DNA of 64,000 nucleotides from Plecoglossus altivelis (Eukaryota > Chordata > Actinopteri > Osmeriformes > Plecoglossidae): the NCBI GenBank assembly GCA_036571765.1, contig BROE01000011.1:2621876-2685875 (forward strand), read 5' to 3'. Shown here in pieces: positions 37,757 through 49,067 of the stretch (positions within the stretch are counted from its first letter, which is position 1; each line of letters starts with the position of its first letter). The notes below the pieces were generated by a model, which made no database searches, was not told the origin of the DNA, and saw only the letters and a list, made by a program, of their open reading frames with translations. Both the position numbers and the translations under genes were made by a program.

Positions 37757-40700
37757 CGTACAGCGTCCATCAGGCCTCTCAGTGTGGGAGACTTGAGCAT
37801 GAGAGCATCAAACACTTCGTCTGCCTCCTTCCTCACATACAGTAGCACTGCAGGAGAAGACATACAAACAAAGCACAGAGATACCAGTTCAGTCATTTCT
37901 CAAATGAAACTTTCTATCAAATTGCCACTTGATATAAATCTGCACCACTGCATGCCCATAAAACAGTTATTGTTATGACAGCAATGGTATAGAATAACAA
38001 GTTAGGTCTTTGATGATACCAACAGGTACTCATCTGGAACCATTGTTCTGTCATGAGACGATGCTTTTCTGTGGCAAACATGTTTGTAGAGACAGAGAGG
38101 GAGAAGGACTACCTCTCTTTTGCGTCTCTTCTTTGATCAGTTTGTGGGGGGAGGGGCAGAGATCGTCATCGGACGGCCTGAACATCCTCTTCACCAGGAC
38201 ACTCCTGACAACAAGCATCCATGGCAAAAACAAACATCACCAAAAAAACAAACAACAAAACAACAACGTAACAGCGATTTGATCTAACCTTTGAACCACA
38301 CAAACACCAGTGTATGTACTTCTTACATACACTGGGCATGATTTTATTAGGATGACATGGCTGAATGTGCACCTGTCTGCATTGGGGCCTCTGCTCTTTA
38401 ACAAAATAGTCATGTGACAATGAGAGCATGTGTCTGTATGTGAGTGTCATTGTTTGTGTTCGATGGGTCATTTTCATAAAAGTGTGTTCACATTTGCATG
38501 TGTGAATGTGTGTGGACATGTGGACATATGTGTGTCGGACTGTGTACTCACCCTTCCCTCTCGATCTCCTCTGTGTTGAAGGCAAATACCTGTGACAAAA
38601 GGGTCCAATGTTACTGTGCATACTTCTTTAAATGCTGAGATAATGTTTATTAAACTGTAATTCAATTTAACTCCATCAAAACCTAACAACAATATATCTA
38701 TATCTATAGGATATAGATATATATAGATATAGATATACAAAACCAAACAACAATATATTTATATATACATTCACTATTTTATACTATGTACATTTTAAGT
38801 AATGTTAACTTTGCTTTCAATCACAATACTAAGAACATATAAACAAAATACAATCAATTGAAAACAATACCTTCTATTTATGTGCAATTGACCAACTATT
38901 TTCAAACATGATCAAATCCTTGTGTATGTACTTGATCTAATCCTATGAAAAAACAGCCAGTTCTAATGTGTGTCCTTCCCATGACCAGTTATCTTACACA
39001 CTGTGTTTGTAGGGTACTTTCACTGAATCACTTCCCCAAGATGTACTCTCCATTGAATTTCAGATTTGATCATCAAGGTCAATACAAAGCCCTTTGCGGC
39101 ATATAATCACCAAAGTTTCCAACGAGCATGAAATATGTTAGCGTTTCTGACCTGTCCAGCCCTCTGTAGATTTCCAAAGTGAACGTCTGGGATGAAAAGG
39201 ACAGGCTGGGCCTCCAGGTCAGTCATGGTCTTGAAGAAAGTTGTGTCGGCCTTCTTAGGTAGCATTATGACACCCACGCCTCCATCTTTCCCTGAAACTC
39301 CCCCAGAACATGAACATCTCGTTATATTTGACTGTCCCATCAACAAGAAACAAATCTTTAATAACTTGTCAACGCAACTGTCAGGAGGAACTTGAGGTTC
39401 CACCTTTTGTCTTCTTGCGATTCTGTTTCCTCTCCTCGTCCCTTATCTTTCTCTCAGCACCCTGGGAGAGAGAGATGGACACAGAGACAGGGACAACAAA
39501 CAGATTGGTGAATTTCACTTTGCCTGTCAAGATGACACCACAAGGGGGAGCTAGTAGTTAATGCTCAATGTCTTTTTTTTAACAGACCAGTTTTGTTCAT
39601 GCAAAGACAGATCATTGTGCATGGTTGTGTGCGTGTGTGTCAGTGTTTTGGTGTCTGTCTGTCTGTCTAACTGAATGAGTTTGTTCCCTGTACAACACTG
39701 ACAATGACTTCCTGTTTTTTTCTTCCAGAACCAAAGCCGGAGAAAGTTGTAGTATATATATATTAGTCACAATTGTACAACTTCTCACAGTAGTTGATGG
39801 ATGAAATGTATGAACTGGACTGAGATAAAGAGCTTATCATTCACATAAAGAGGGGGTTTTGAACATGCAATCACTCAATCCTGTGTATGATCCAATGTAC
39901 ATGCATGTGTATGAGTGTGTGTGATTGATTACCTTGTCACAGAAGACCTTGATCTGGGAGTAGGCTCTGTGGAGGGGCTTGTTGCTGCGGTTGTTGTAGC
40001 TGTACGTGTCAATCTGGATCATCAGAGGCAGACCCTTTACCCCTTTCTGAGACGAAAAGTCTGTGCTCAGACAGTTTACTGTGATGAAGATCTGTCAGAT
40101 CAAAAACACCCAGTTTCAGAGGACAATCGGATCAAACGCAGGACACCACCCTCACCCATTTGTCTGCATGTTGTAAGATGAAGAAATTAGCATGCGCCAT
40201 ATTGTGCTAGCCCTAGCCAAGGTCTATCCAATTATTGACGGCTGAGGCCAGGGCCTTTGTGACCAGAGGATGACGGACTCTTTTCATTTTCACTAGTCTT
40301 CTCAGACCACATAGAATAGAAGTAGCTCTTGCGTTAATTACAAGGGAGAGGACACAGCTAACAAGGTAAGGAAAGCCTATTTATATAGCAATTCTGCCAA
40401 GTTAGGCCAGAGAAAACCATTCTTTTTCTGTAAAAAAAAGCTTTGATGTCTTCAAAGAAAAAGCTTAAAAGACTGTATACTGTGGGCGGTTGAACGTTGT
40501 GGAATAACGTGGGAAGCTCACCCTTTTTACATCTTGTTACGTAACAACAGCTAAATGTAATGTGGTGATTGCTTCTCGTGCATGTTTAAGCAACAGAGAG
40601 CATTTTCAGATTGTCTAGCATCAAGTAGGCTCGCTTCAACAAGTCGCAGCTCACAGCGCAGGGTTCATCCCCTCAGGTCATCGAGGAACGTAAGAGTCAT

Positions 40701-43700
40701 GTATTGTACAATGAATTGGGACTATTTTTTTGTTTTGCGTTTGTGTTTTTACGTTGGATTGTGTTACTGGCGATTACACTTGAGATTTAAGTCACGGTTT
40801 GGAATTTTAAAAAAACTTTTAAAAAGCATGGCAGCATTACATTGAGGTTATACTAAGACCATCTACCTGCATACGCATAGTTAAAGAAACTGTCATCAAT
40901 TAATATGCTTAAGTCATTATATTCTTAAGCCACACTTGTGTGAACTACACGCAAGGCTGGGCTTTTGGTTTAAGGTGTCACAACCTTCAACTGCCCCTTC
41001 ACAACACCCATTAACCCCTTATACCCTACTTTCCATACAGTGCCTTTTAGATATTTTGGAATATCCTATTCCACTAACACTTGATACCATCATATGAATA
41101 ATATAATGAGTCAACAATAATTATAAGGAGTACAAGGATTCTCCCTAAACTCATAAAATGTGTGTTCCAAAACAGTTAATTCTGTCTTTTCTACCTGAGT
41201 TTGAATATAGCGAAATTCTATTACACAATTCAGGGTATTTTAATGACTAGAATGGAGTGGTTGTTTATTAACCTGTTCCATAAAAGAGCCATTACAGCAG
41301 TCCAAGATAGTCTGGAGCTGACTCACTTGTACACCAAGGTACGAACGCTTATTCTTCAAATAAACTGAACTAAATAAACACAAGGCTATACCAACCAATG
41401 TAAGCAAAGCCACATTTGCCCTCTTATGACAGCTAATATAAAATTCTTTTGGACCGGTAGAATTTGAGTAAAACAAAAAAAAATCTGTTTCAGAAACCAA
41501 ACTCTGAACCAGAGGTTTGCACAAGAAGGAAATAGATAAATTAATAGAAAATGGAATTGATGATATAGTAATATCCTTTCATCAGAGGCTAAAAGCTGGT
41601 AAACCCTGTGATGAAAAGCAAATTACAGTCAATACAGGCTAATTTAACCAGCAGAGATTACTGAAATGATAAAAACTCAAGAGTCAATATTAACCCAAAG
41701 AACTGGGCTTAGTTCTTTTAACCAGTCTCTTTGTCCTTTGGTTTATGACAATAGAGAAGCCAAAAAATACCCATGGTAAATAGACAAGTCATGCCAAGCC
41801 CTGCCCCAGAGACAGAGACTAACACACTGGCCCAGTGTTGCCGCTGACAGCGAACATGACACTCGCTCACATGGCCACTGTGAGTGTGTGTGTGTATGTG
41901 TGTGTGTACACGGCAGGTTCACAGAAAAGAGGGCAAAACAAACAAAACAGGGTGGGGATAGGATTAAAGAGTTTGTGGCTGTGTGCATGTGCACGGCCCT
42001 GTGTGTGTGTGTGTGTATACTTGTAGTGTGATTGACTATGTGTAAGTTTGGGGGTATATAGCCTGACCTCAATGCACCAATCTGCATGTTGGTGCCACAA
42101 GTAAGGAGAGGCCACAAAGGTAGAGGGCAAAACAGAACTAAAGTACACATCTTCAGTTTCTTTGAAATATTCCTCTCCTATTCATCCTCATCACAATGGA
42201 GACACATCTGGAGTAAATCTAGAAGAGTAAATCTATTAAGAAACTGACTAGGAACACAAAACAACACTTAGGATTCAACAGAACATGAATGAGTGTGTAG
42301 TGAATCAAAGAGCATGTGGGTGTCTGTTGTAATCCAACGTCTGTTAAAGCAGACAAGCAAGTGCCCGCGTTTGGCAAAGAGTGGATAAGCATAAAAACCG
42401 GATCAGTGAGTTTTACGTCCAGGACACACCTTTACCGTGAGTAAACACGGAAGGTTCTGGGAAACGTTTTTTCTTTTTCTTTTTTCTTTCTTTTTTTTAC
42501 CTTGGCCTCTTCGTTGACATCCCAAGTGAAGGAAACAGCGTTATAGGCAATCTCCTCAATGTTGCCAATGGTGTTGAAACTCTCCTTGTAGTCCGCTGTA
42601 AGGGATGGAGGGAGTGAGGCAGGGAGGAAATCGGAAGAGGAGAGAGGAAGTAAGACGGTGAGATGCTGTTCTCCACAGGGTTTGACATGGATCAATTATT
42701 GGAGACGTCAAATACATGAACGGTATTCTTTCCCCAATTGGAATGTATTTGAAAAGGTCTTCTTCTGACCCTGCTCTAAGGTGAACAAAATACATAGTAG
42801 AGATAAGCATGGCAGTATGGATGAAAAAAAAAATCATGAATCCATCTTGATTTTCAATCATCTCATCTTCATAGTCCCTCATGAAAGAAGGTCTGAAAAT
42901 AAAAGCTCGATCTGCAAAAGCAGGTAGCTATTGTTGGGTCGGATAACAAATCCTCATATCAGACGGCACGCTCCTGCGATAGATAGAGCCTTATCTGGTT
43001 GTGTAAACAAACTCTTTGGGTTTACAAGAGGAGGCCAATAGAGGAAGCTATATAATTTCAAGTAGTTAATACAAAAATAGGTCTGTGATTGGGTAAATAA
43101 ATACAAACTACAAGACCGAGCTGTGGTCAGTGTTTGGGTCATGGTTAGTCATTGCTTTCTATTTGTTCCAGTCTGAAGCTTGGAGGAGAGATGGCTGCGT
43201 TTGTTGTCTTTTTTCCCAACAATCTGAATGTTTCACACACCTCTCCGTTCAGTCCTCTCCCCAATAAAGACAGTTGCAAAACCAAGTCACTCCGACATCC
43301 GTGTCCGTTATATTTCCCCTCCCCCTATTAAAAGGGCCCATTCAAATCTGTGATCCTGTGACATGGCCCCAGGCCTGGAGAACGGCTCTGCCTCAACTGC
43401 TATTCAAATCCACAGCTTGTTAAGTCAGAGGTGTCGGGTTACACAGCCTCTGTCTGTCTTGGAGCTCTCCACATCCAGTCCAAGCTACTGCTGGCTGCTT
43501 GTCATTTAACCAGGGGTCACCTAGTGCCACAGCCCCCACCCCCTAACTGCTTAGACCTGGCTACTTAAGAGGGTCTGTTCCTCCTTTGTGAGATCAGGAG
43601 CCAACAAAGACCGTTTCCATCGAAGCCTTTCGTAGTAGGATAGTATTTTTGTTTTCCAAATATTGGTTTGGCCTTGAATACACAGGCTCATTATACTGGC

Positions 43701-46700
43701 AAATCATATCATATGATCGGCCTAAGCAATCTATTTCCTTATACACCAAATCCTCTATCTGTTATATAACTGAAAAGCCAAGGGCAATGAAAATCCTCTT
43801 GTTGCCTACTGGCATTCACAAGAAGAACCCTATAGGTCGCCCAATGGATGTTATTACTTAAACAACAGGGTTATGCAGACAGTTTTAATGCCTTTGAAAA
43901 ACTAAAGGGGAGAAGAGAAGACATTTCAAGTCGATCCACAAATGTCACAATATGTGACAACACTTCACGACCAACTGTACCTTCAACAGGCAGGTACAGA
44001 ACCAATCCTGGGAACACTGAATGCATTCCACTGTGTGTCTGAACAAGCTGTGGACTTCCAACTTCCATCTTGAGATTCCCACATACCACCGAGTCTCTAC
44101 CTCACCTGCAGGTCACAGCTTGCCAGATGCAAAAGAGCTCAAGAGCCTAGTCTCACATACATTCATTTCTCTGGGAGGTAAACAAACACCTTTTCAGATT
44201 CAAATCCATCAACTGAAATTGGCAGGCAACAATGGTGGAAGCTTTGAAATAAACAAATTTAAACTTGTAATAGTTTGGAGTCTAGGGTGACCCCGCAAAA
44301 CCGGATCTGCGCTTTAAACCTTTTTTTGTCTGTCGCTGTAAATGTAATTCAAACCCCGTAAGAAATACTTTTGACTTGTATAACCGTGCCAGCTGAAGGT
44401 TGGGACACAATATCTCAGTCAATTGAATGGGAAGGTGTGTCCAAACCTTTTGTCTGGAACTACAAGCATTACATGGCATCGTAGTATTCCTGAAACAGTG
44501 TGAACTTGGATGTATTAACAATGCTGTCATCCAGCGAATTGGTTGGAAGTGCAGATCAGATGAGTGGGAAGCAGTGTGCCTTCAGGGTTGTTGGACTGGA
44601 ATGGATAATCCCAGACTGTTGTGCAACTAACTGGTTGTGGGATTGTCATTACACAATCCCACATTAATAACAATACGCTTACCTGAGATAGCTGGGGATG
44701 TACAGTATGCAAACCTTAATTGGGGTCACAAAGGAGTATGGTTCCTACTTTTTGGGCAACAACAGACTCCTAACATATGCTGTGGAAACATCTTGACTTA
44801 AGTTAGGGGGACCCTACGGTCCTAGCCTGCCTAAAGCCTGTTGAGAGACCCACAAAAAAATGATGTTTGAAAGGATTTGATTGACGAGCAGTTTGAATAT
44901 ATATGGTGACTGGTGTGATATGGAATTTCAGGACTCTCTGTATGAAGCATTACTTATATCCAGGACTTTCTGTTTGAAGCATTACCTACCTCTAGGACTT
45001 TCTGTTTGAAGCATTACCTACCTCTAGGACTTTCTGTTTGAAGCATTACCTATATCCAGGACTTTCTGTTTGAAGCATTATCTACGTCTAGGACTTTCTG
45101 TTTGAAGCATTACCTACCTCTAGGACTTTCTGTTTGAAGCATTACCTATATCCAAGACTCTCTGTTTGAAGCATTACCTATACCCAGGACTTTCTGTTTG
45201 AAGCATTACCTATATCCAGGACTCTCTGTTTGAAGCATTACCTATATCCAGGACTCTCTGCTTGGCAGTGTGTTGGCGGGAGTGCCAGTACTTCCAGTAC
45301 TTCAGTTGTTCATCTCTATTCTTGTCCTCACTGAAAACAACCATGATCACACTCTGAGGGAAGAGAAGAAAGAGAGGATAGAGAGAAAGAAAGAGAGAGA
45401 GAAAGAAAGAAAGACATGTTTTAGTGGGATCCCTTAAAGACCTGTCAATGAGGAGTTCATTTTGGATCAAATGCACAAAAGGTAAGAGTAAGTGAGAGGG
45501 TAAAGGTCAGTGGGTAGGGTCACAAAGTCATCGAAGACCTTCTACTGAGAGGGAAGCAGAACATTGAGGCATTACCACACTGTTACTCCTCGTTCACATC
45601 TTTTATGTTCCCTGTTGCTCACCCTGACTTTGCTGATTGGATGTCTTAAACGTTTGTTGATCCCGAGTTCGCTCAGGGTGACAGCGTAGAACTGGCCCTT
45701 GTTCAGGTAGGTCATTGGCCCCTCTCCCTGCTTCTGGCGCAGGGATCGTGATGCATCAAGTGTGTACTGGAAAGTGTCACTGTGACACAAAAACAACATT
45801 ACTTTTCTGTAATAACTAAGTTTCAGGTTTTGATCACTGAGAAAAAGGGTTGAAGAGGGTAAATGTTAGTGTTTGATGGGACTGGCCAAGTAACTTACAC
45901 GACTTGCTGATCAAAAATGAATTCGGCAGGTGCCAGAGAGGAAGGTGTATGGTATTTCTGTTAAACATCATCAAGAGAATACAACAACGTCAGTGCCCTG
46001 ACATGGAAATCAATTTACTAAGGAACAAGATTTGTACTGGTCAGCATGCTCACATTTCAGTATTTTAAATGGTTACATCAAGACTGTAAAGAACATGATA
46101 TTTGATGCAGTTGTCTAGCAGAGCTCACAGAATTGCAACTAAATGGCTCATACACGTCACAGTAAAACGTTTGCTGATTGGTTTAGTTTTGAATATAGCT
46201 AGCATATATTTATATGTACAGTATATAACCATTATGTATACATTTGCTATGGCTTTAACAAATAGAAAGCTGATTGCATTTAAATCAAATGTTTCCAACA
46301 CCATTATGTACCATTCCAACAATATTGTATGTGTCAAGATCCTCTCACCCCATCGCTCTCCTCCTCATAGGGGCTGTCAGGGGTGCTGCGCTGGTCATCC
46401 TTGACATATCCAGGATGACTTCCGACTGTCTCATCATAATGGTTCTGTTCGTAGATGACCCGCCCCGGCTCCTCCCCCTCTACTCTGTAGTGAACCCCAA
46501 CAGGCCCCATGAAGACCGGCGTGTACACTTCCGCTTTCACCACAGCCACGGTGGCGCTGCCATCCCCAGACCCCGACCCCGAAACGTACGGCTCTCGCTT
46601 GGCCTCCAGGTGGTCTGTGTTGATTGACAGGTTGACTGGAACAGACTTCAGAACCTGGACACGGTTGTCAACGGTTTCGCCCTCATTCTGGCTGTTTGCC

Positions 46701-49067
46701 CCGGAGACACACCTGTGAGGTCAGAGTAAAGGTCAGAGAGAAAATCCTTCTGTAAACATGTTTAAAGAAACAAAACCTCCATCCAGAAAAATCACACGAC
46801 CAATTATTTGTTGTCATTTGTGAATAAATGCATTTGAAAACTGAAGAAAAAAAGATTGACCGTTTTCTACTGATATGACATTATCATCCAGTGAAATGCA
46901 CTGACCTCTTTTCTTGCTCTTCTGAAATGTCAACCACTTTTGCAACAGGCAACAATCTCTTTTCTTTAGGAACCTGAAAAAAGAGCCGTATGAAGCCATG
47001 CACGCATTCTTTGAGGAGTTATGAACGATGAGGTAAGCGTCCCTCGACACGAGGTGATCTCTGATCGCACATACGTTTGCTGAGATCGACCTTTCATAGT
47101 TTATCACATGCAAACGAAGGCCAGGGGACCCTGACTCCTGTGACTCCGACCTTGTAGTATTCGTAGAGCAGTCCGAGGGCTGCGGCGCTGTCCTCGTCTC
47201 CGTTGATGCTCATCATGGCTTTGGTGGCTGCCGTCAGAGGGTTCTCCAAGTATGAGCGCCATGCCTCATCCTCGCTGGTGAAGGCCCTCCTTTGGTGGTA
47301 AGAGTTTTCATTGGGAACCACCACCACCAGACGCTTACTGTATGTGCACACAGAACAGCACACACACACACGCACAGAACAGCACACACACACAGAACAG
47401 CACACACACACACACACACACAAACACAGAACAGCACACACACACACACACGCACAGAGAACAGTACACACACACAGAACAGCACACACACACACAGAAC
47501 ATCACACACACACACACACACAGAACAGTACACACACAGAACAGCACACACACACAGAACAGCGCACACACACACACACACACACAAATATTGTGGTCAT
47601 CTCAAACATGCATGCATTTAGGCATGTTGACCATGCATGTGGAAACATGCATACATGCAGACACTTGTCTGGATGTCTGGATCTGCCTTGCTGGTGGAAA
47701 AGCCACGTCAAGTTCACACGCACATTTAACACAATTGTGGGTTCAATGACAACTCTTTCGATCAAGGATGTCAAAAAGGACTATTTACAGTTTAAAATCT
47801 TAAAGTTTAAAATAGACAACAAAAATACTGTAAATGTATGCTTAGTGAATAAACAAGATAGACTTGATTTGTTGTTTTCTTGCAATGGATGAACACTTAA
47901 TGTGCTTTTGTGTGTGTTTTACTATGCTACTGAAATGCTATTGGTATCTCCGTAAACTTAATGTATGTTAAATATACTTTATATAATTATGCTAGTGTCA
48001 TGTTCATATGCCTCCATTCTACCAAGAAAGGCTGGTCTTGCTCAAGTCTCATTTCTTGGCTAGATGGTTCTGTCTATATAAAATCAACTGACAATCCATG
48101 TCAAAATTAGTGCTACATAAATACAAAATATTGCTCATATACCACAGGCAACACATGATTTTGTGCTGATTTTGTGTTTTAAATTACAGCAAACTACACT
48201 CATGTGAAGGCAACACTTAGTGTTTTTCAGAGTGTAGAAGTTGATGTGCTCATTTTAATAGGGAACTGGTAAGGGAACGTTAGCTGTTTATACACTGGTA
48301 CTGTACCTTTGAAAATACTATGACAGTAATTGGGTTCTATGTGGTATTGTATTTGCATATTATTTGCTGATATATTCAACAGTATAATGCACCGTTTTCT
48401 TACATGTTTGAATTGTGTTAGATACGTTATTCACAAACATTTTGATTTATACTTTTTATTTTATTATACTTATAACTAGTATTATAAACCAAGAATAAAA
48501 AGAAGTATAACCGGTAGGTACATTGACAGGTAGGCATAGGTAAGCATGATTTTCTGCTTTCATTAATTAATTAATCCACGCAATGGACATTGTCAAATAG
48601 TAAAGAATGAGATACGTCCCAACCCCATAGGTGTTACAAAACTGACCAAAGAAAATTGTTCTGGTTTCCTTAAGAGTTTGAGACAATTGGCTCTGTGTTA
48701 TGAAAAGATTCTTAGAGACTTTAAACATATTTGAAGTCTATCAAACATAAAATGATGTAAACAGATTTGTCTCATCCAAAGGTATTTCATCTGTCGAAAA
48801 TGGCGAATTCAACCACAATCGAATAGTCAACGACGAAGTTTTTTCCTGTAAAGCTAAGCTAAAATCGAAATAAAACAATACAAATAATATTAACTATATT
48901 AAAAAAAAAAAAACTATTATAGTTCCGAAACAAACAAAAAGAGGACTATTTTTGCCTGCCATAATTATCTAAATTTAGGCTACGATTTCAAATTCAAAGC
49001 CTAAAGTCATTAATGCTCCTTTCTCCAGGTATTGTTTGATCACTTACTTGTCAGTCTCTTGTGACAT
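37087..49067 (-). CDS. GRHL2: Grainyhead-like transcription factor 2
   Basis: CP2-family DNA-binding factor controlling epithelial junction genes such as E-cadherin. Sixteen minus-strand coding exons in transcript order: 49048-49067, 47151-47337, 46906-46973, 46349-46712, 45899-45957, 45623-45779, 45242-45353, 42501-42595, 39933-40091, 39404-39461, 39152-39291, 38552-38589, 38113-38204, 37762-37847, 37380-37444, 37087-37201. They total 1815 bp, 604 residues (human 625). It starts MSQETDNKRL; the N-terminal activation region includes RRAFTSEDEAWRSYLENPL. The CP2 DNA-binding domain spans about residues 220-450 (QKQGEGPMTYLNKGQFYA, NIEEIAYNAVSFTWDVNEE, MIQIDTYSYNNRSNKP), followed by the ubiquitin-like dimerisation region to the end (KVTLTEI). 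The linker is shorter than in mammals. Repeats abut splice sites of exons 2, 7 and 14. Paralogues GRHL1 and GRHL3 are less likely given NCALD, ZNF706 and PABPC1 beside it. Confidence 0.95.
37556..37752. repeat. (CTTC)n polypyrimidine tract, (CTGT)n and (CA)n in GRHL2 intron 14
   Basis: On the plus strand an irregular CTTC/CTTT tract (about 37556-37690) runs into CTGT units (37692-37711) and then about 20 CA units (37712-37752). In transcript orientation the intron opens with TG repeats and continues as a GA-rich tract, filling most of the 317-bp intron between the exons 37762-37847 and 37380-37444. Confidence 0.9.
38694..38738. repeat. (TATAGA)n-like AT microsatellite in GRHL2 intron
   Basis: Interleaved TATCTA and TAGATA words forming a partly palindromic 45-base stretch upstream (in transcript orientation) of the 38-bp exon 38552-38589. 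Confidence 0.8.
44931..45250. repeat. Ten-copy 32-bp minisatellite derived from the GRHL2 exon 7 end and 5' splice site
   Basis: Units start exactly every 32 bases at 44931, 44963, 44995, 45027, 45059, 45091, 45123, 45155, 45187 and 45219. The series ends in phase at 45251, inside GRHL2 exon 7 (45242-45353). On the minus strand each unit carries a version of the exon end and donor, CCTGGATATAG|GTAATGC, followed by a spacer. Some units read TAGAG|GTAGGTAATGC; the unit bordered at 45091 has lost the GT (ATAATGC). Reading past the real donor gives a stop in the first repeat (GNASNRESWI then stop). No spacer sequences are present, so this is a true tandem repeat. Confidence 0.95.
45367..45415. 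repeat. GA/GAAA-rich repeat in GRHL2 intron 6
   Basis: A purine tract on the plus strand, hence a CT-rich polypyrimidine tract in transcript orientation, immediately upstream of the exon 7 acceptor (exon border at 45353). It probably serves as an extended polypyrimidine tract. Confidence 0.75.
47343..47586. repeat. (CA)n array with regularly spaced GAACAG interruptions beside GRHL2 exon 2
   Basis: About 240 bases of CA repeats broken by roughly nine GAACAG words on the plus strand. In transcript orientation it is TG repeats with CTGTTC blocks ending about ten bases before the acceptor of exon 2 (47151-47337), which reads TGTGCACATACAG. Threonine/histidine-rich or cysteine/valine-rich frames across it are artefacts. 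Confidence 0.95.

Noticed and set aside
44931..45250. Regular 32-bp repeats reminiscent of a CRISPR array
   Set aside because: Repeats are head-to-tail with no unique spacers, lie in a vertebrate intron and clearly derive from the adjacent exon border.
47094..47892. Frames up to 193 codons rich in Thr/His/Gln or Cys/Val
   Set aside because: They read the CA/TG array in GRHL2 intron 1; only the part 47151-47337 on the minus strand is a real exon.
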